A stretch of 64,000 nucleotides of DNA from Pedobacter cryoconitis (GTDB taxonomy: Bacteria; Bacteroidota; Bacteroidia; Sphingobacteriales; Sphingobacteriaceae), in the NCBI RefSeq assembly GCF_014200605.1, contig NZ_JACHCE010000002.1:301300-365299 (forward strand), read 5' to 3'. This document shows, one piece after another, positions 8,504 to 17,990 of the stretch. A program made the position numbers and the translations under genes. The notes below the pieces were generated by a model that was not told the DNA's origin, made no database searches, and saw only the letters and a list, made by a program, of their open reading frames with translations. Each line of letters begins with the position of its first letter. The stretch's first letter is position 1.

Positions 8504-9025
8504 TTATACTGATCTTAAAAACTGATCTACCGCTGCAATCGCATTTTGCAAACGGTTTTCAATACCACCCACAACGATATAATTCGCCTCCAGGTTTTTC
8601 AGCTCTTTATGCCAGGTAGCCATAAAATGTTCCCGCATATGCGGAAAGTCACGTAATGGGTCTTCTTGCCATGGTAAATCAATATCAAGCAGTATATAAA
8701 GATCATATGTTCTTTCTGATAGTGCATCCAATACCATTTGCGGGGTTTCGCCGAGCATTTCATCACTCCAGATCTTGACGGTCAGAAAGGTGGTATCGCA
8801 GAAAATGAAATCTTTTTCTGTAATGGCCAGAATAGATTCTTCTAGAGCTATTTGTCCGTGAAACATATTAATCTCATCCTGCATAGTACATGGAGCTGTC
8901 AGTGCAGCACAATAATACCTTGCATATTCCGCTACCCAAAGCGTATCATAGTGTTTAGCCAGTAATTTTGTCAGTGTTGATTTACCTGTGCTTTCAGGGC
9001 CAACGATAGCTATTTTCTTAGTCAT
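8504..9025 (-). CDS. NadR-like P-loop kinase (AAA_28 type)
   Basis: A 173-residue ATP-binding protein with Walker A GPESTGKST at residues 9-17, an EYARYY block and FCDTTFLTVKIWSDEMLG, all features of the ribosylnicotinamide kinase domain of NadR. The adenylyltransferase and regulator domains of full-length NadR are missing. It overlaps the PnuC-family gene by 8 bases, so the pair is translationally coupled: the transporter brings in a vitamin and the kinase would trap it by phosphorylation. The substrate may be nicotinamide riboside or, given the thiamine operon next door, thiamine. Sequence alone does not decide. Confidence 0.82.
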   Translation of the reverse strand: MTKKIAIVGPESTGKSTLTKLLAKHYDTLWVAEYARYYCAALTAPCTMQDEINMFHGQIALEESILAITEKDFIFCDTTFLTVKIWSDEMLGETPQMVLDALSERTYDLYILLDIDLPWQEDPLRDFPHMREHFMATWHKELKNLEANYIVVGGIENRLQNAIAAVDQFLRSV

Positions 9026-9659
9026 GACTTTTCAATGTAATTTCTGTTTCTAACCTTGATTTTTTCCATCCCTGGTAACCTACCCATGCGATATAAACAT
9101 ATAAAGCGTACATGATTGCCGTAGCGTAAAGATCTTTTGAAATATAAACACCCACATAAATGATATCAACAAAAATCCAGATCAGCCAGTTTTGCAAGAC
9201 TTTTCTGGCAAGGAATATTTGAGCAACCAGGCTGCATGCAGTACAAAAACTATCTAAAAATGGATAAGATGCTTTCGTAAAATAATGAAGCAGCGTTCCG
9301 GGAAGAATCGTAAGGAGAATAATAGCAATAGCAGATAATACCATTTCTTTATTGGTAATGGAGCTGACTGGTCTGGAAGATTCAGGATTATTTCTGTTTT
9401 TGCTCCAGAAATACCAGCCGTAGGCATTCGTTACTAAAAAATATACCTGCAAACCCATGTCTGAGTATAATTTGCTCTCAAAAAAGATAAAAATATAGAT
9501 TAGCACACTGATAATAGCGAGGGGCCAGTTTAGAATATTATTCTTTGCGGCCAGCCATACGCAGAGTGTTCCGGTGATGACACCACACCATTCCAGCCAG
9601 CTGGTTATCGTTAAAAAATGTTCAATGCTTTCTCTGACTACATCAACTATAGCTACCAT
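9018..9659 (-). CDS. PnuC-family vitamin transporter (nicotinamide riboside or thiamine)
   Basis: A 213-residue inner membrane protein with about seven helices. Family marks are WLAAKNNILNWPLAI early, NAYGWYFWSKN in the middle and the C-terminal NWLIWIFVDIIYVGVYISK followed by YALYVYIAWVGYQGW. PnuC-type proteins are facilitators whose import depends on phosphorylation inside, which fits the overlapping kinase gene. PnuC carries nicotinamide riboside; the PnuT branch carries thiamine. No TPP riboswitch precedes this gene, while the operon downstream has one, so either substrate is possible. ATG 9659 lies 4 bases after a -7 box. Confidence 0.85.
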   Translation of the reverse strand: MVAIVDVVRESIEHFLTITSWLEWCGVITGTLCVWLAAKNNILNWPLAIISVLIYIFIFFESKLYSDMGLQVYFLVTNAYGWYFWSKNRNNPESSRPVSSITNKEMVLSAIAIILLTILPGTLLHYFTKASYPFLDSFCTACSLVAQIFLARKVLQNWLIWIFVDIIYVGVYISKDLYATAIMYALYVYIAWVGYQGWKKSRLETEITLKSHD

Positions 9660-9663
9660 GCGT

Positions 9664-9671
9664 CAAATGTA
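9664..9671 (-). promoter_or_regulatory. -7 box 4 bases before the PnuC-family ATG
   Basis: Minus-strand TACATTTG fits TAnnTTTG. With only ACGC before the ATG, the transcript would start at or almost at the start codon. No -33 TTG is seen at the usual distance. Confidence 0.45.
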
Positions 9672-9717
9672 AAATTATTTTTCTTTCCACTGATTATTTG
9701 GAATTATTTTAAATAGC

Positions 9718-9748
9718 TTGAATTATCATAACATATCTGTTACATTTG
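9718..9748 (+). promoter_or_regulatory. Complete Bacteroidota promoter for the siderophore-type receptor
   Basis: TTG (9718-9720), a 20-base spacer and TACATTTG (9741-9748) match the -33/-7 consensus. Transcription would start near 9753, about 27 bases before the ATG. I see no convincing Fur operator. Confidence 0.7.
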
Positions 9749-9779
9749 TTGCTATTGATAATCTATCTAAATAATACAT

Positions 9780-12185
9780 ATGTTTAAAAACAAACTATTT
9801 ATTCTAACAGCAGTGATGTTGTTTAGCAGTTTAATTGCTGTAGCACAACAACATGCAGTTATTAAAGGCAGCGTTACGATAGCTAACGGGAAAGCTGCAT
9901 CTCAAATCTCCATTATGTTAAAAGGTAAGGGCATTGGTACTACAACAGATGAAAAAGGGGATTTTATTCTTAAACATGTCAAAGCCGGAACCTATATTAT
10001 TAAAGCTTCAGCAGTAGGTATCCACCCTATTGAAAAGACAGTATCTGTAAGCATTGGGGAAACTCAAACTGTAGATTTCGTTTTAGCTTTAAACGAAGAA
10101 GCTTTACAGGAAGTTGAAATCGCAGTAATCAAAAATAAATATAAAATAAGCCTTCCTTCTGCCACCTTAAGGTTAAATGAACCTTTATTGGAAGCACCTC
10201 AGAACATTCAGATTGTTAGTGAGCAGGTGCTTAAAGATCAGCAGATAACCAGTATGAGTGATGGGGTCATCAGAAATGTAAGCGGGGCCATACGTACTCA
10301 GCACTGGTCTGATATGTATGCAAATATCAAAATGCGGGGTTCACAGATTCAGGCTTTCAGAAATGGTTTTAATGTTGTGAATTCTTTTTGGGGACCACTT
10401 ACCGAAGACATGAGTTTTGTAGATCATATTGAATTTGTTAAAGGCCCGGCCGGTTTTATGTTAGGAAGTGGTGATCCAAGTGGTTTATATAACGTAGTGA
10501 CTAAAAAACCTACGGGAATTGATAAAGGAGAAGTATCATTCACAACCGGAAGTTATGGCCTGTACCGCACAACTGTTGATTTTGATAAAAAACTTACTGA
10601 AGATGGTAAGTTATTATTCAGATTGAATGTATCCGGACAAAATAAGAAATCACATAGAGACTTTGAATACAATGACAGATACAGTATAGCTCCGGTATTG
10701 TCTTATCAGACCGGAAATACAAAAATTACTGCTGAATATACTTTGCAGCAGGCGAAAACCAGCCAGGTTGGCTCCTCTTATGTTTTTGGGGTAAAGGGGT
10801 ATGGGACTTTTCCGGTTGGTTTCTCACAATCAGATCCTTTGATCCCACCTACCACCATTAACGATCAAAGCATTACATTGAATGTGCAGCACCGGTTTGA
10901 TGAACATTGGAGGCTAACTGCTCAGGGTGCGTATTACGACTATAATATGAGAGGTAACAGTGCCTGGCCGTCTAAAGTAAATGCTGATGGAACACTTATT
11001 CGCAGCATTGGGCTCTGGGACGCAACCAGTAGCATGAAACTGGCCCAGGTATTTTTAAACGGAAATTTCAATACCGGTAGTATTCAGCACCGGATCCTTG
11101 CGGGCTTTGATGCCGGTGATAAAAAATATGAAGCTGACTGGAATGCCAGCGTTAAGCTGGACACAGATGATAATCCATTTAACAGTGAACATCCTGTTTA
11201 TGGTACCAATCCTGCAGCTTATACTGCTTTTGACGTCAGAAGACTGACTCCTTTAAAAGAGAGGGCTATAGATGCGGGTGGGTTAGTAGGGTCTAAATAT
11301 CACTCCTTTTATCTGCAGGAAGAACTGGGTTTCTTTAACAATAAACTGAGATTGACCCTAGCCGGCAGGTTTACCAATATCAAAGAGTATAGCTGGGGCC
11401 TGACTGCCGAAAATCCCAATAAAGCAAACCAATTTTCACCAAGGTTTGGTTTAAGCTATTCTATTGACAATAAAACCTCATTATATGCTGTTTATGACAA
11501 AGCTTTTATTCCTCAGAGTGGAATACTCAGAAATGAGGCTAAGATTAAACCGCTTACGGGAGTTAATACAGAATTTGGTATTAAAAGAGACTGGCTTGAT
11601 GGGAGGGTTAATACTACTTTATCGTTTTACAGAATCATAAAACAAAACGAACTAACCAGCGATCCAACTGATCCAACAAGGAGATACAGCGTTATTCTGG
11701 GTGAAAAAAGAGTACAGGGTATTGAATTTGACTTAAGGGGAGAAATTGTGAAAGGGTTGCAGTTAATTGCCAATTATGCTTATACAGACGGAAAAGTAAC
11801 TAAAGCTAATCCGGATGTGGAAAGCATCAGGGTTGGTGATGTGGTGCCGGGTTTTGCAAAACATACTTCAAATGCCTGGTTAACTTATGAACTGCAAAGC
11901 GGACCGTTGAAAGGTGCTGGAGTTTCGACTGGATTTTCGTGGCAGGTTGGCCGTGTGCCTGGTTCCTGGAGCAGATCTGATGATAAACCTTTACCAAATT
12001 ATTTCCGTTTGGATGGTGGATTGTTCTGGAGCTGTGGTCCTGTTAAAATCACGGGTAACGTATTTAATATATTAAATAAATATCTGTATGATGGTGAGAT
12101 CTATAATTTCGGGACTGTTACCGCTTATGCATGGCAGACTGAGCCCCTAAGAAATTACAGGGTAGGAATTGCTTACAGGTTCTAA
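9780..12185 (+). CDS. TonB-dependent siderophore-type receptor
   Basis: An 801-residue outer membrane receptor with signal peptide (cut after VAQ), a carboxypeptidase-regulatory-like domain (about residues 25-115), a plug of the ferric-siderophore class (LEAPQNIQIVSEQVL, IKMRGSQIQAFRNGF, VEFVKGPAG-like VKGPAGFMLGSGDPSG, NVVTKKP) and a barrel ending in YRVGIAYRF. The plug pattern is that of FhuE/FoxA/FpvA-like receptors, which import ferric siderophores with TonB energy. It stands alone, with its own promoter and a palindromic terminator; no siderophore synthesis or reductase gene is adjacent. The exact siderophore cannot be told. Confidence 0.9.
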   Translation: MFKNKLFILTAVMLFSSLIAVAQQHAVIKGSVTIANGKAASQISIMLKGKGIGTTTDEKGDFILKHVKAGTYIIKASAVGIHPIEKTVSVSIGETQTVDFVLALNEEALQEVEIAVIKNKYKISLPSATLRLNEPLLEAPQNIQIVSEQVLKDQQITSMSDGVIRNVSGAIRTQHWSDMYANIKMRGSQIQAFRNGFNVVNSFWGPLTEDMSFVDHIEFVKGPAGFMLGSGDPSGLYNVVTKKPTGIDKGEVSFTTGSYGLYRTTVDFDKKLTEDGKLLFRLNVSGQNKKSHRDFEYNDRYSIAPVLSYQTGNTKITAEYTLQQAKTSQVGSSYVFGVKGYGTFPVGFSQSDPLIPPTTINDQSITLNVQHRFDEHWRLTAQGAYYDYNMRGNSAWPSKVNADGTLIRSIGLWDATSSMKLAQVFLNGNFNTGSIQHRILAGFDAGDKKYEADWNASVKLDTDDNPFNSEHPVYGTNPAAYTAFDVRRLTPLKERAIDAGGLVGSKYHSFYLQEELGFFNNKLRLTLAGRFTNIKEYSWGLTAENPNKANQFSPRFGLSYSIDNKTSLYAVYDKAFIPQSGILRNEAKIKPLTGVNTEFGIKRDWLDGRVNTTLSFYRIIKQNELTSDPTDPTRRYSVILGEKRVQGIEFDLRGEIVKGLQLIANYAYTDGKVTKANPDVESIRVGDVVPGFAKHTSNAWLTYELQSGPLKGAGVSTGFSWQVGRVPGSWSRSDDKPLPNYFRLDGGLFWSCGPVKITGNVFNILNKYLYDGEIYNFGTVTAYAWQTEPLRNYRVGIAYRF

Positions 12186-12206
12186 TATTTCCGATATAGG
12201 AATTCA

Positions 12207-12251
12207 GAAACAATCCGGGCCCTGATCATTGATCAGGGCCCGGATTGTTTC
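12207..12251. terminator. Bidirectional terminator, 22-bp perfect palindrome
   Basis: Perfect 22-base arms meet around a single central T at 12229. The core is CCGGGCCCTGATCA and its complement. AT-rich sequence follows on both sides. It serves the siderophore receptor (plus) and the facing lipoprotein gene (minus). Confidence 0.85.
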
Positions 12252-12257
12252 AATAAT

Positions 12258-12782
12258 TTATTTTTTACTATTAGGTGAAGAACTGAAATTCAGTGTGGTT
12301 TTAACCCTTACGTCTGTTGTTAAGGTTCCTCTTAACACATATTCCAGCCTTACCTTAAGGCTGTTACCTTTAACGTATTTGTCTATAAAAATCGAATTAT
12401 CGATATCCAGTACCAGAGAAGATCCGATATGTTCTGAAACATCGCTTCTTGAGGCCACCATGATTTCATCGCCAACCCCGTTCGAAACAAATACTTTGAT
12501 AGACTTAAACATCCCCATGCTTTTATCACTTGGATCAGAAGCAATAATTTTTGCCGCAGCGATTCTGACATCCCTGATGTAATCACTTCCACTTTGATTC
12601 CCGAATGTTTCATCAAAGCTACTGGCTGTACTGGTAACCGAAGTTACTGCATCGGCTTTTGAAGTTTTAGGAATAACCAGTGTCGCAGTATAAGGGAAAC
12701 TGGATTTAATAATTGACTGGACAGTTCCGCATCCACTTAATAAGATAACAGCAGCAAAGACTGTATAAAGTAATTTCTTCAT
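12258..12782 (-). CDS. Hypothetical lipoprotein
   Basis: A 174-residue protein with an N-terminal signal and lipobox (VILLSGC, Cys at residue 18), so it is expected to be lipid-anchored in the envelope. After the anchor there is a serine/threonine-rich stretch, a mixed alpha/beta body (RDVRIAAAKIIASDPSDKS, IKVFVSNGVGDEIMVAS) and a final beta-rich part (LKVRLEYVLRGTLTTDVRV). I do not recognise a named domain. It faces the siderophore receptor across a shared terminator and is divergent from carB, and seems to be a single-gene unit. Confidence 0.8.
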   Translation of the reverse strand: MKKLLYTVFAAVILLSGCGTVQSIIKSSFPYTATLVIPKTSKADAVTSVTSTASSFDETFGNQSGSDYIRDVRIAAAKIIASDPSDKSMGMFKSIKVFVSNGVGDEIMVASRSDVSEHIGSSLVLDIDNSIFIDKYVKGNSLKVRLEYVLRGTLTTDVRVKTTLNFSSSPNSKK

Positions 12783-13087
12783 TGTTTTTTATAATGTATG
12801 ACAGCGTCAGATTTGCTCTATTAACGCTTAAAATTTGTTCAAATTACGGTAATAAAAATCAAACTGCCTCAATGGCTTAATAATCCCATTTTTTGACCGC
12901 AGTTATCGTTGATACTATTTAAGAAATTCTTTAAAAAAATCTGAATTATTACGGGCTAATGATGTATCTTTGCATCCCGACAGAACAGTCGGGATTCTTT
13001 AGCAATAGCACGTAAAATCTCGCCCAGCTATCAGTCTTACAAGACGAACATTTTTTAACAAAACACTTTAGACTTTTTTAAAGCCTT
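12783..13087 (+). promoter_or_regulatory. carB upstream region: -7 box and 5' stem-loop
   Basis: This 305-base gap holds TATCTTTG (12965-12972), an exact TAnnTTTG box. Right after it, ATCCCGAC (12974-12981) pairs with GTCGGGAT (12988-12995) over a 6-base loop, so the carB mRNA would begin in or beside a stem-loop and carry a leader of about 110 bases. There is no T-run after the stem, so it is not an ordinary terminator. The remaining sequence shows no gene. Confidence 0.55.
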
Positions 13088-15904
13088 ATGCCTAAAGACA
13101 CCTCCATACGTTCAGTATTGATTATCGGTTCCGGACCTATTATTATTGGCCAAGCCTGTGAGTTTGATTACTCCGGATCCCAAGCTGCGTTATCCTTAAA
13201 AGAAGAAGGAATTGAAGTTTCTATTATAAACTCCAATCCTGCAACTATTATGACTGATAAGGTCATTGCAGACCATGTTTACCTCAGACCTTTAACGGTA
13301 GACTCTATTGAGCAGATTTTAATAGAGCGGAAAATTGATGCTGTATTACCTACAATGGGAGGGCAAACTGCCTTAAACCTTTGTAAGGAAGCTGAAGAAC
13401 GTGGTGTTTGGGAAAAACATGGCGTTAAAGTAATTGGCGTTGATGTTGCTGCAATTGAAAAAACAGAAAACAGAGAAGCTTTCCGTCAGTTAATGGTAGA
13501 CATAGGTGTAGGTGTTGCACCGTCTAAAATTGCAAACTCTTTCCTTGAAGGTAAAGAAGCAGCACAGGAAATCGGTTATCCGCTTGTTATCCGTCCTTCT
13601 TATACATTAGGTGGATCAGGTGGTGGTTTCGTGCACAAGAAAGAAGAATTTGATGCTGCGCTTAAACGTGGTCTTGAAGCTTCTCCGACACACGAAGTAT
13701 TAGTAGAAAAAGCTGTTTTAGGCTGGAAAGAATATGAGCTGGAGTTATTAAGGGACAGCAATGATAACGTGATTATCATTTGCTCTATCGAAAACTTCGA
13801 CCCAATGGGTATTCATACTGGTGACTCTATTACAGTAGCACCAGCAATGACTTTATCTGATACCTGTTACCAGGAAATGCGTAACCAGGCTATCAAAATG
13901 ATGCGTGCGATCGGTACTTTCGCAGGTGGATGTAACGTACAGTTCTCTGTTAATCCTGATAACGACGATATCATCGCTATCGAGATCAACCCAAGGGTTT
14001 CACGTTCATCAGCACTGGCAAGTAAAGCAACAGGTTATCCGATTGCTAAAATTGCGGCTAAGCTGGCGATTGGTTACAACCTTGATGAAATCGAAAATCA
14101 GATTACCAAAACTACCTCAGCTTATTTTGAACCTACTTTAGACTACGTAATCGTTAAAGTACCACGCTGGAACTTTGATAAATTTAAAGGTGCGAATATG
14201 GAACTTGGCTTACAGATGAAGTCTGTAGGTGAAGTAATGGCTATTGGTCGCAGCTTTATCGAAGCGCTTCAAAAAGCATGTCAGAGTTTAGAGATCGGAC
14301 GCGCTGGTTTAGGTGCCGATGGAAAACATAACAGAAGTATCGAAGAAATTATGCACGGCCTGGAGCATCCAAGCTGGAACCGCTTATTCCTGATTAAGGA
14401 TGCGATGAGCATGGGCGTTCCATTGGAATCTATCCGTAAAGTAACCAAAATTGATAAATGGTTCTTAGCACAAATCCAGGAATTGGTACAGCTGGAAACA
14501 GAATTAAAACGTTATTCATTAAACAACATACCGAAGGATTTCTTCTTCACCCTGAAACAAAAAGGATTCTCTGATATCCAGATTGCATACCTTTTAGGTA
14601 ATGTGACTGAGGACGAAGTTTATGACCGCAGAAAATCTTTAGGAATCAGAAGAGTTTATAAAATGGTAGATACCTGTGCTGCTGAGTTTGCTGCACAGAC
14701 CCCATATTACTACTCGACTTTTGAAGAAGAGAACGAATCTGTTCCTTCTGATAAAAAGAAAATCATTGTATTAGGATCGGGCCCGAACCGTATTGGTCAG
14801 GGAATTGAATTTGATTACTCTTGTGTGCATGGTTTACTTGCAGCAAAAGAAAGCGGATTTGAGTCGATTATGATCAACTGTAACCCTGAAACAGTTTCTA
14901 CAGATTTCAACATGGCAGATAAGTTATACTTTGAGCCAGTATTCTGGGAACATGTACGTGAAATTATCGAACTGGAAAACCCGGTAGGTGTAATTGTACA
15001 GTTAGGTGGTCAGACTGCTTTGAAAATGGCAGAAAAACTTCATGAGAACGGAATTAAAATTATCGGTACTTCTTATAATGATATGGATGTCGCTGAAGAT
15101 CGCGGACGTTTCTCTGACTTATTAAAAGAACTGGATATTCCTTATCCTAAATATGGTGTTGCAGAAAATGCAGAAGAAGCTATCGTAGTAGCTAATGAAG
15201 TTGGTTATCCGGTACTGGTTCGTCCTAGTTATGTATTAGGCGGACAAGGAATGAGCATTGTGATCAATGATGAAGATCTGGAGAAAGCAGTAGTTAAGTT
15301 ATTAGGTGATTTACCAGGAAACAGAGTGCTGATTGACCATTTCCTTGACAGAGCAGAAGAAACTGAATCAGATTCAATCAGTGATGGTGAGGATGTACAT
15401 ATTGTAGGTTTAATGGAGCATATTGAGCCTGCTGGTATCCATTCCGGAGACTCATTTGCAGTATTGCCTCCATTTAGTCTTTCTGCTAAAGTGATGGAAA
15501 GCATGGAGACCTACTCTAAGAAAATTGCAAAAGCTTTAAACGTAATTGGTTTGCTGAATATCCAGTTTGCTGTTAAAGATGAAAAAGTATATGTAATCGA
15601 AGCAAATCCAAGAGCTTCGAGGACTGTTCCTTTTATCGCTAAAGCATACGATGTTCCTTACATCAATATCGCAGCTAAAATCATGTTAGGTGTTAATAAG
15701 CTGAAAGATTTCACGATTGAACGTAAGTTAGAAGGTTATGCAATTAAAGAGCCTGTTTTCTCTTACGATAAATTCCCTGAAGTACCGAAAGAATTAGGTC
15801 CTGAAATGAAATCAACTGGTGAATCTATCCGTTTCATTAAAGACCTGGAAGATCCATATTTCAGAAAGTTGTATAAAGACAAATCAATGTATTTATCAAA
15901 ATAA
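13088..15904 (+). CDS. carB: Carbamoyl-phosphate synthase large subunit, without the allosteric domain
   Basis: The large subunit makes carbamoyl phosphate from bicarbonate, ammonia (from CarA) and two ATP, for pyrimidines and arginine. Two homologous halves are clear: GSGPIIIGQACEFDYSG at the start and GSGPNRIGQGIEFDYS near residue 563, each followed by an ATP-grasp domain (RPSYTLGGSGGGF; RPSYVLGGQGMS) with metal-binding EINPRVSRSSA and EANPRASRT. The protein stops at 938 residues after KSTGESIRFIKDLEDPYF. The usual C-terminal MGS-like domain of about 130 residues, which binds UMP, IMP or ornithine in enterobacteria, is absent. carA is not adjacent. Confidence 0.96.
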   Translation: MPKDTSIRSVLIIGSGPIIIGQACEFDYSGSQAALSLKEEGIEVSIINSNPATIMTDKVIADHVYLRPLTVDSIEQILIERKIDAVLPTMGGQTALNLCKEAEERGVWEKHGVKVIGVDVAAIEKTENREAFRQLMVDIGVGVAPSKIANSFLEGKEAAQEIGYPLVIRPSYTLGGSGGGFVHKKEEFDAALKRGLEASPTHEVLVEKAVLGWKEYELELLRDSNDNVIIICSIENFDPMGIHTGDSITVAPAMTLSDTCYQEMRNQAIKMMRAIGTFAGGCNVQFSVNPDNDDIIAIEINPRVSRSSALASKATGYPIAKIAAKLAIGYNLDEIENQITKTTSAYFEPTLDYVIVKVPRWNFDKFKGANMELGLQMKSVGEVMAIGRSFIEALQKACQSLEIGRAGLGADGKHNRSIEEIMHGLEHPSWNRLFLIKDAMSMGVPLESIRKVTKIDKWFLAQIQELVQLETELKRYSLNNIPKDFFFTLKQKGFSDIQIAYLLGNVTEDEVYDRRKSLGIRRVYKMVDTCAAEFAAQTPYYYSTFEEENESVPSDKKKIIVLGSGPNRIGQGIEFDYSCVHGLLAAKESGFESIMINCNPETVSTDFNMADKLYFEPVFWEHVREIIELENPVGVIVQLGGQTALKMAEKLHENGIKIIGTSYNDMDVAEDRGRFSDLLKELDIPYPKYGVAENAEEAIVVANEVGYPVLVRPSYVLGGQGMSIVINDEDLEKAVVKLLGDLPGNRVLIDHFLDRAEETESDSISDGEDVHIVGLMEHIEPAGIHSGDSFAVLPPFSLSAKVMESMETYSKKIAKALNVIGLLNIQFAVKDEKVYVIEANPRASRTVPFIAKAYDVPYINIAAKIMLGVNKLKDFTIERKLEGYAIKEPVFSYDKFPEVPKELGPEMKSTGESIRFIKDLEDPYFRKLYKDKSMYLSK

Positions 15905-15921
15905 TTATACTGATCAATAAA

Positions 15922-15950
15922 AAAGTCCCGTGATTACGGGACTTTTTTTA
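15922..15950 (+). terminator. Terminator after carB
   Basis: AAAGTCCCGT, loop GATT, ACGGGACTTT, then a T-run: a classic Rho-independent terminator. Confidence 0.9.
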
Positions 15951-15992
15951 TGTCTTGATTTTAATGATTGTGTTGGCAGGCAAGCTATAAAC

Positions 15993-17966
15993 TTAGCCTA
16001 CTGGTTTGAAAACCCTTCTTAAGTGAATGTTCTCCACAGGATAAACCACTAATGGGATCTTTTCAATAATAGTTTCGCTGGTATCCAGTCCGAAAGCTTT
16101 AGTATCAGACTGAGCCAGCTTTTTAATGGCAAAATAGCTTCTCAGGATAAACCCGTCTTTCAGGCTAAATTCATTTTCATAGGAAAGAAATTTTTCCATG
16201 ATGACAAAACGGAAATCTGCAGCCAGATTGAATTTATTCAGCGAGTCATATTTACTGGTGATATCAATCTCTTTATTGGCCACCATTTCCTGTACTACTT
16301 TTCTAAACAGCACATTAACGCGGGGATGGATACGGAAACCTAACCTGAATTCTATGCGGATGATTTTATCATCAGCAAGTTCCTCAACCATATAATCCAT
16401 TGTATAAGGTTCATCTGTGCGTTCAATATGTATAAACCAGTACACATCTGCGCGTTTTGGATTACGGCTGAATATAGAATAAAGAACCTTTTGCTCAATC
16501 TGTTTACTGTTATTTGCCTTGGTCAGATAGATCAGGTGTGTACAATACTTTGAGATGGAGCGGTCTTCGCTCAGGGCTTTCAGCATAGGGACCTGATCTT
16601 CAAGTTCCACAAATTTTAAGAAACGATTCGTGATTTTACGGGCTTTGAACCAGACAAACATGGTGAAGATCAAGCCGACTTCAAATACTAAGAAGAAGAG
16701 TCTTTTAACGATTTTTACCGAATTTGCCACAAAGAAAGAGAGTTCTACTACAGCAAAAACACTAACAATAGGGATCACCATCCAAAGTGGCCAGCGCTTC
16801 ACATAACGCATAAAATAATACATCAGGATGGTAGTCATCAGCATGGCTATGGTAATGGAAAATCCATAGGCGGCAGTCATGTTCTCTGAGGTCCTGAAAT
16901 AAAGGGAAACAGCTATACAGCCAATACAAAGTAACCAGTTGATACTGGGAATATAAATCTGTCCTCTGATATTAGTTGGGTATTTTATGGTCACCTTTGG
17001 CCAGAAATTCATACTTACAGCTTCGCTGATCAGCGTAAACGAACCAGAAATTAAGGCTTGACTGGCAATAATTGTTGCCATTGTCGCTACAATGACTACA
17101 GGGATCAGAAATAGATGGGGAACAATCTCAAAGAATGGATTAATACCATCAAAACTTTTTTGTGGGCTTTGCATTAACACCCATGCACCCTGACCCAGAT
17201 AATTCAGCACTAAAGCTGTTTTTACAAATATCCAGCTGATCTGTATATTTTTTCTGCCGCAATGGCCTAAATCAGAATAAAGTGCTTCTGCACCGGTAGT
17301 ACATAAAAAGACAGCTCCTAAAAGCCAGAAACCATGTGGATGGTCCATTAATAACCTTGCCCCGTAATATGGGTTCAGTGCTTTAAATATTTCAGGATAA
17401 TGAATCACTTGTTTAAGTCCCAGTAAGGCGATCATTAAAAACCAGCAAAACATAATTGGACCGAAAGAAGCACCAATTACCTTTGTCCCGAATTGCTGAA
17501 AAAAGAATAATAATACGATAATCGTAATTACAATACCCAGAATCAGCGTGTTACCCGGTACAATAATTTGTGATAAAGCAGGGACCAGGTTTAGTCCTTC
17601 AATGGCAGAGGTTACAGAGATAGGAGGCGTAATAATACCATCAGCTAATAATGTTCCTGCTCCTATTATTGCAGGAATCGCCATCCATTTACCATAGCGC
17701 CTCACTAAAGCGTAAAGTGAAAAGATCCCGCCCTCTCCTTTATTATCTGCCTGAAGCGTGATGAAAATATACTTGAACGTGGTTTGCAGGGTAAGTGTCC
17801 AGAATACGCAAGAGATGGCTCCCAATACTAAAGCCGGGTTAACTTGTCCGCCTTCTTTAAGTAATACCTGGAAGGTATAAAGCGGAGAGGTACCGATATC
17901 ACCGAATATGATACCCAGTGTAACTAACATACCCGCTGCGGATAGTTTTTTAAGGTTAGGATGCAT
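15993..17966 (-). CDS. kup: KUP-family potassium uptake permease
   Basis: A potassium-proton symporter of the KUP/HAK/KT family. The N-terminus has the hallmark LGIIFGDIGTSPLYTF, followed by about 12 membrane helices up to near residue 440 and a C-terminal cytoplasmic part of about 200 residues, the usual plan. The start is taken as ATG 17966 (MHPNLKKLSAAGML, 657 residues). A longer frame from TTG 17993 would overlap the promoter box at 17991-17998 and can be dismissed. It faces carB across the carB terminator and stands alone. Confidence 0.94.
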   Translation of the reverse strand: MHPNLKKLSAAGMLVTLGIIFGDIGTSPLYTFQVLLKEGGQVNPALVLGAISCVFWTLTLQTTFKYIFITLQADNKGEGGIFSLYALVRRYGKWMAIPAIIGAGTLLADGIITPPISVTSAIEGLNLVPALSQIIVPGNTLILGIVITIIVLLFFFQQFGTKVIGASFGPIMFCWFLMIALLGLKQVIHYPEIFKALNPYYGARLLMDHPHGFWLLGAVFLCTTGAEALYSDLGHCGRKNIQISWIFVKTALVLNYLGQGAWVLMQSPQKSFDGINPFFEIVPHLFLIPVVIVATMATIIASQALISGSFTLISEAVSMNFWPKVTIKYPTNIRGQIYIPSINWLLCIGCIAVSLYFRTSENMTAAYGFSITIAMLMTTILMYYFMRYVKRWPLWMVIPIVSVFAVVELSFFVANSVKIVKRLFFLVFEVGLIFTMFVWFKARKITNRFLKFVELEDQVPMLKALSEDRSISKYCTHLIYLTKANNSKQIEQKVLYSIFSRNPKRADVYWFIHIERTDEPYTMDYMVEELADDKIIRIEFRLGFRIHPRVNVLFRKVVQEMVANKEIDITSKYDSLNKFNLAADFRFVIMEKFLSYENEFSLKDGFILRSYFAIKKLAQSDTKAFGLDTSETIIEKIPLVVYPVENIHLRRVFKPVG

Positions 17967-17990
17967 GATTATAGTTTGGCTATTTTTAAT

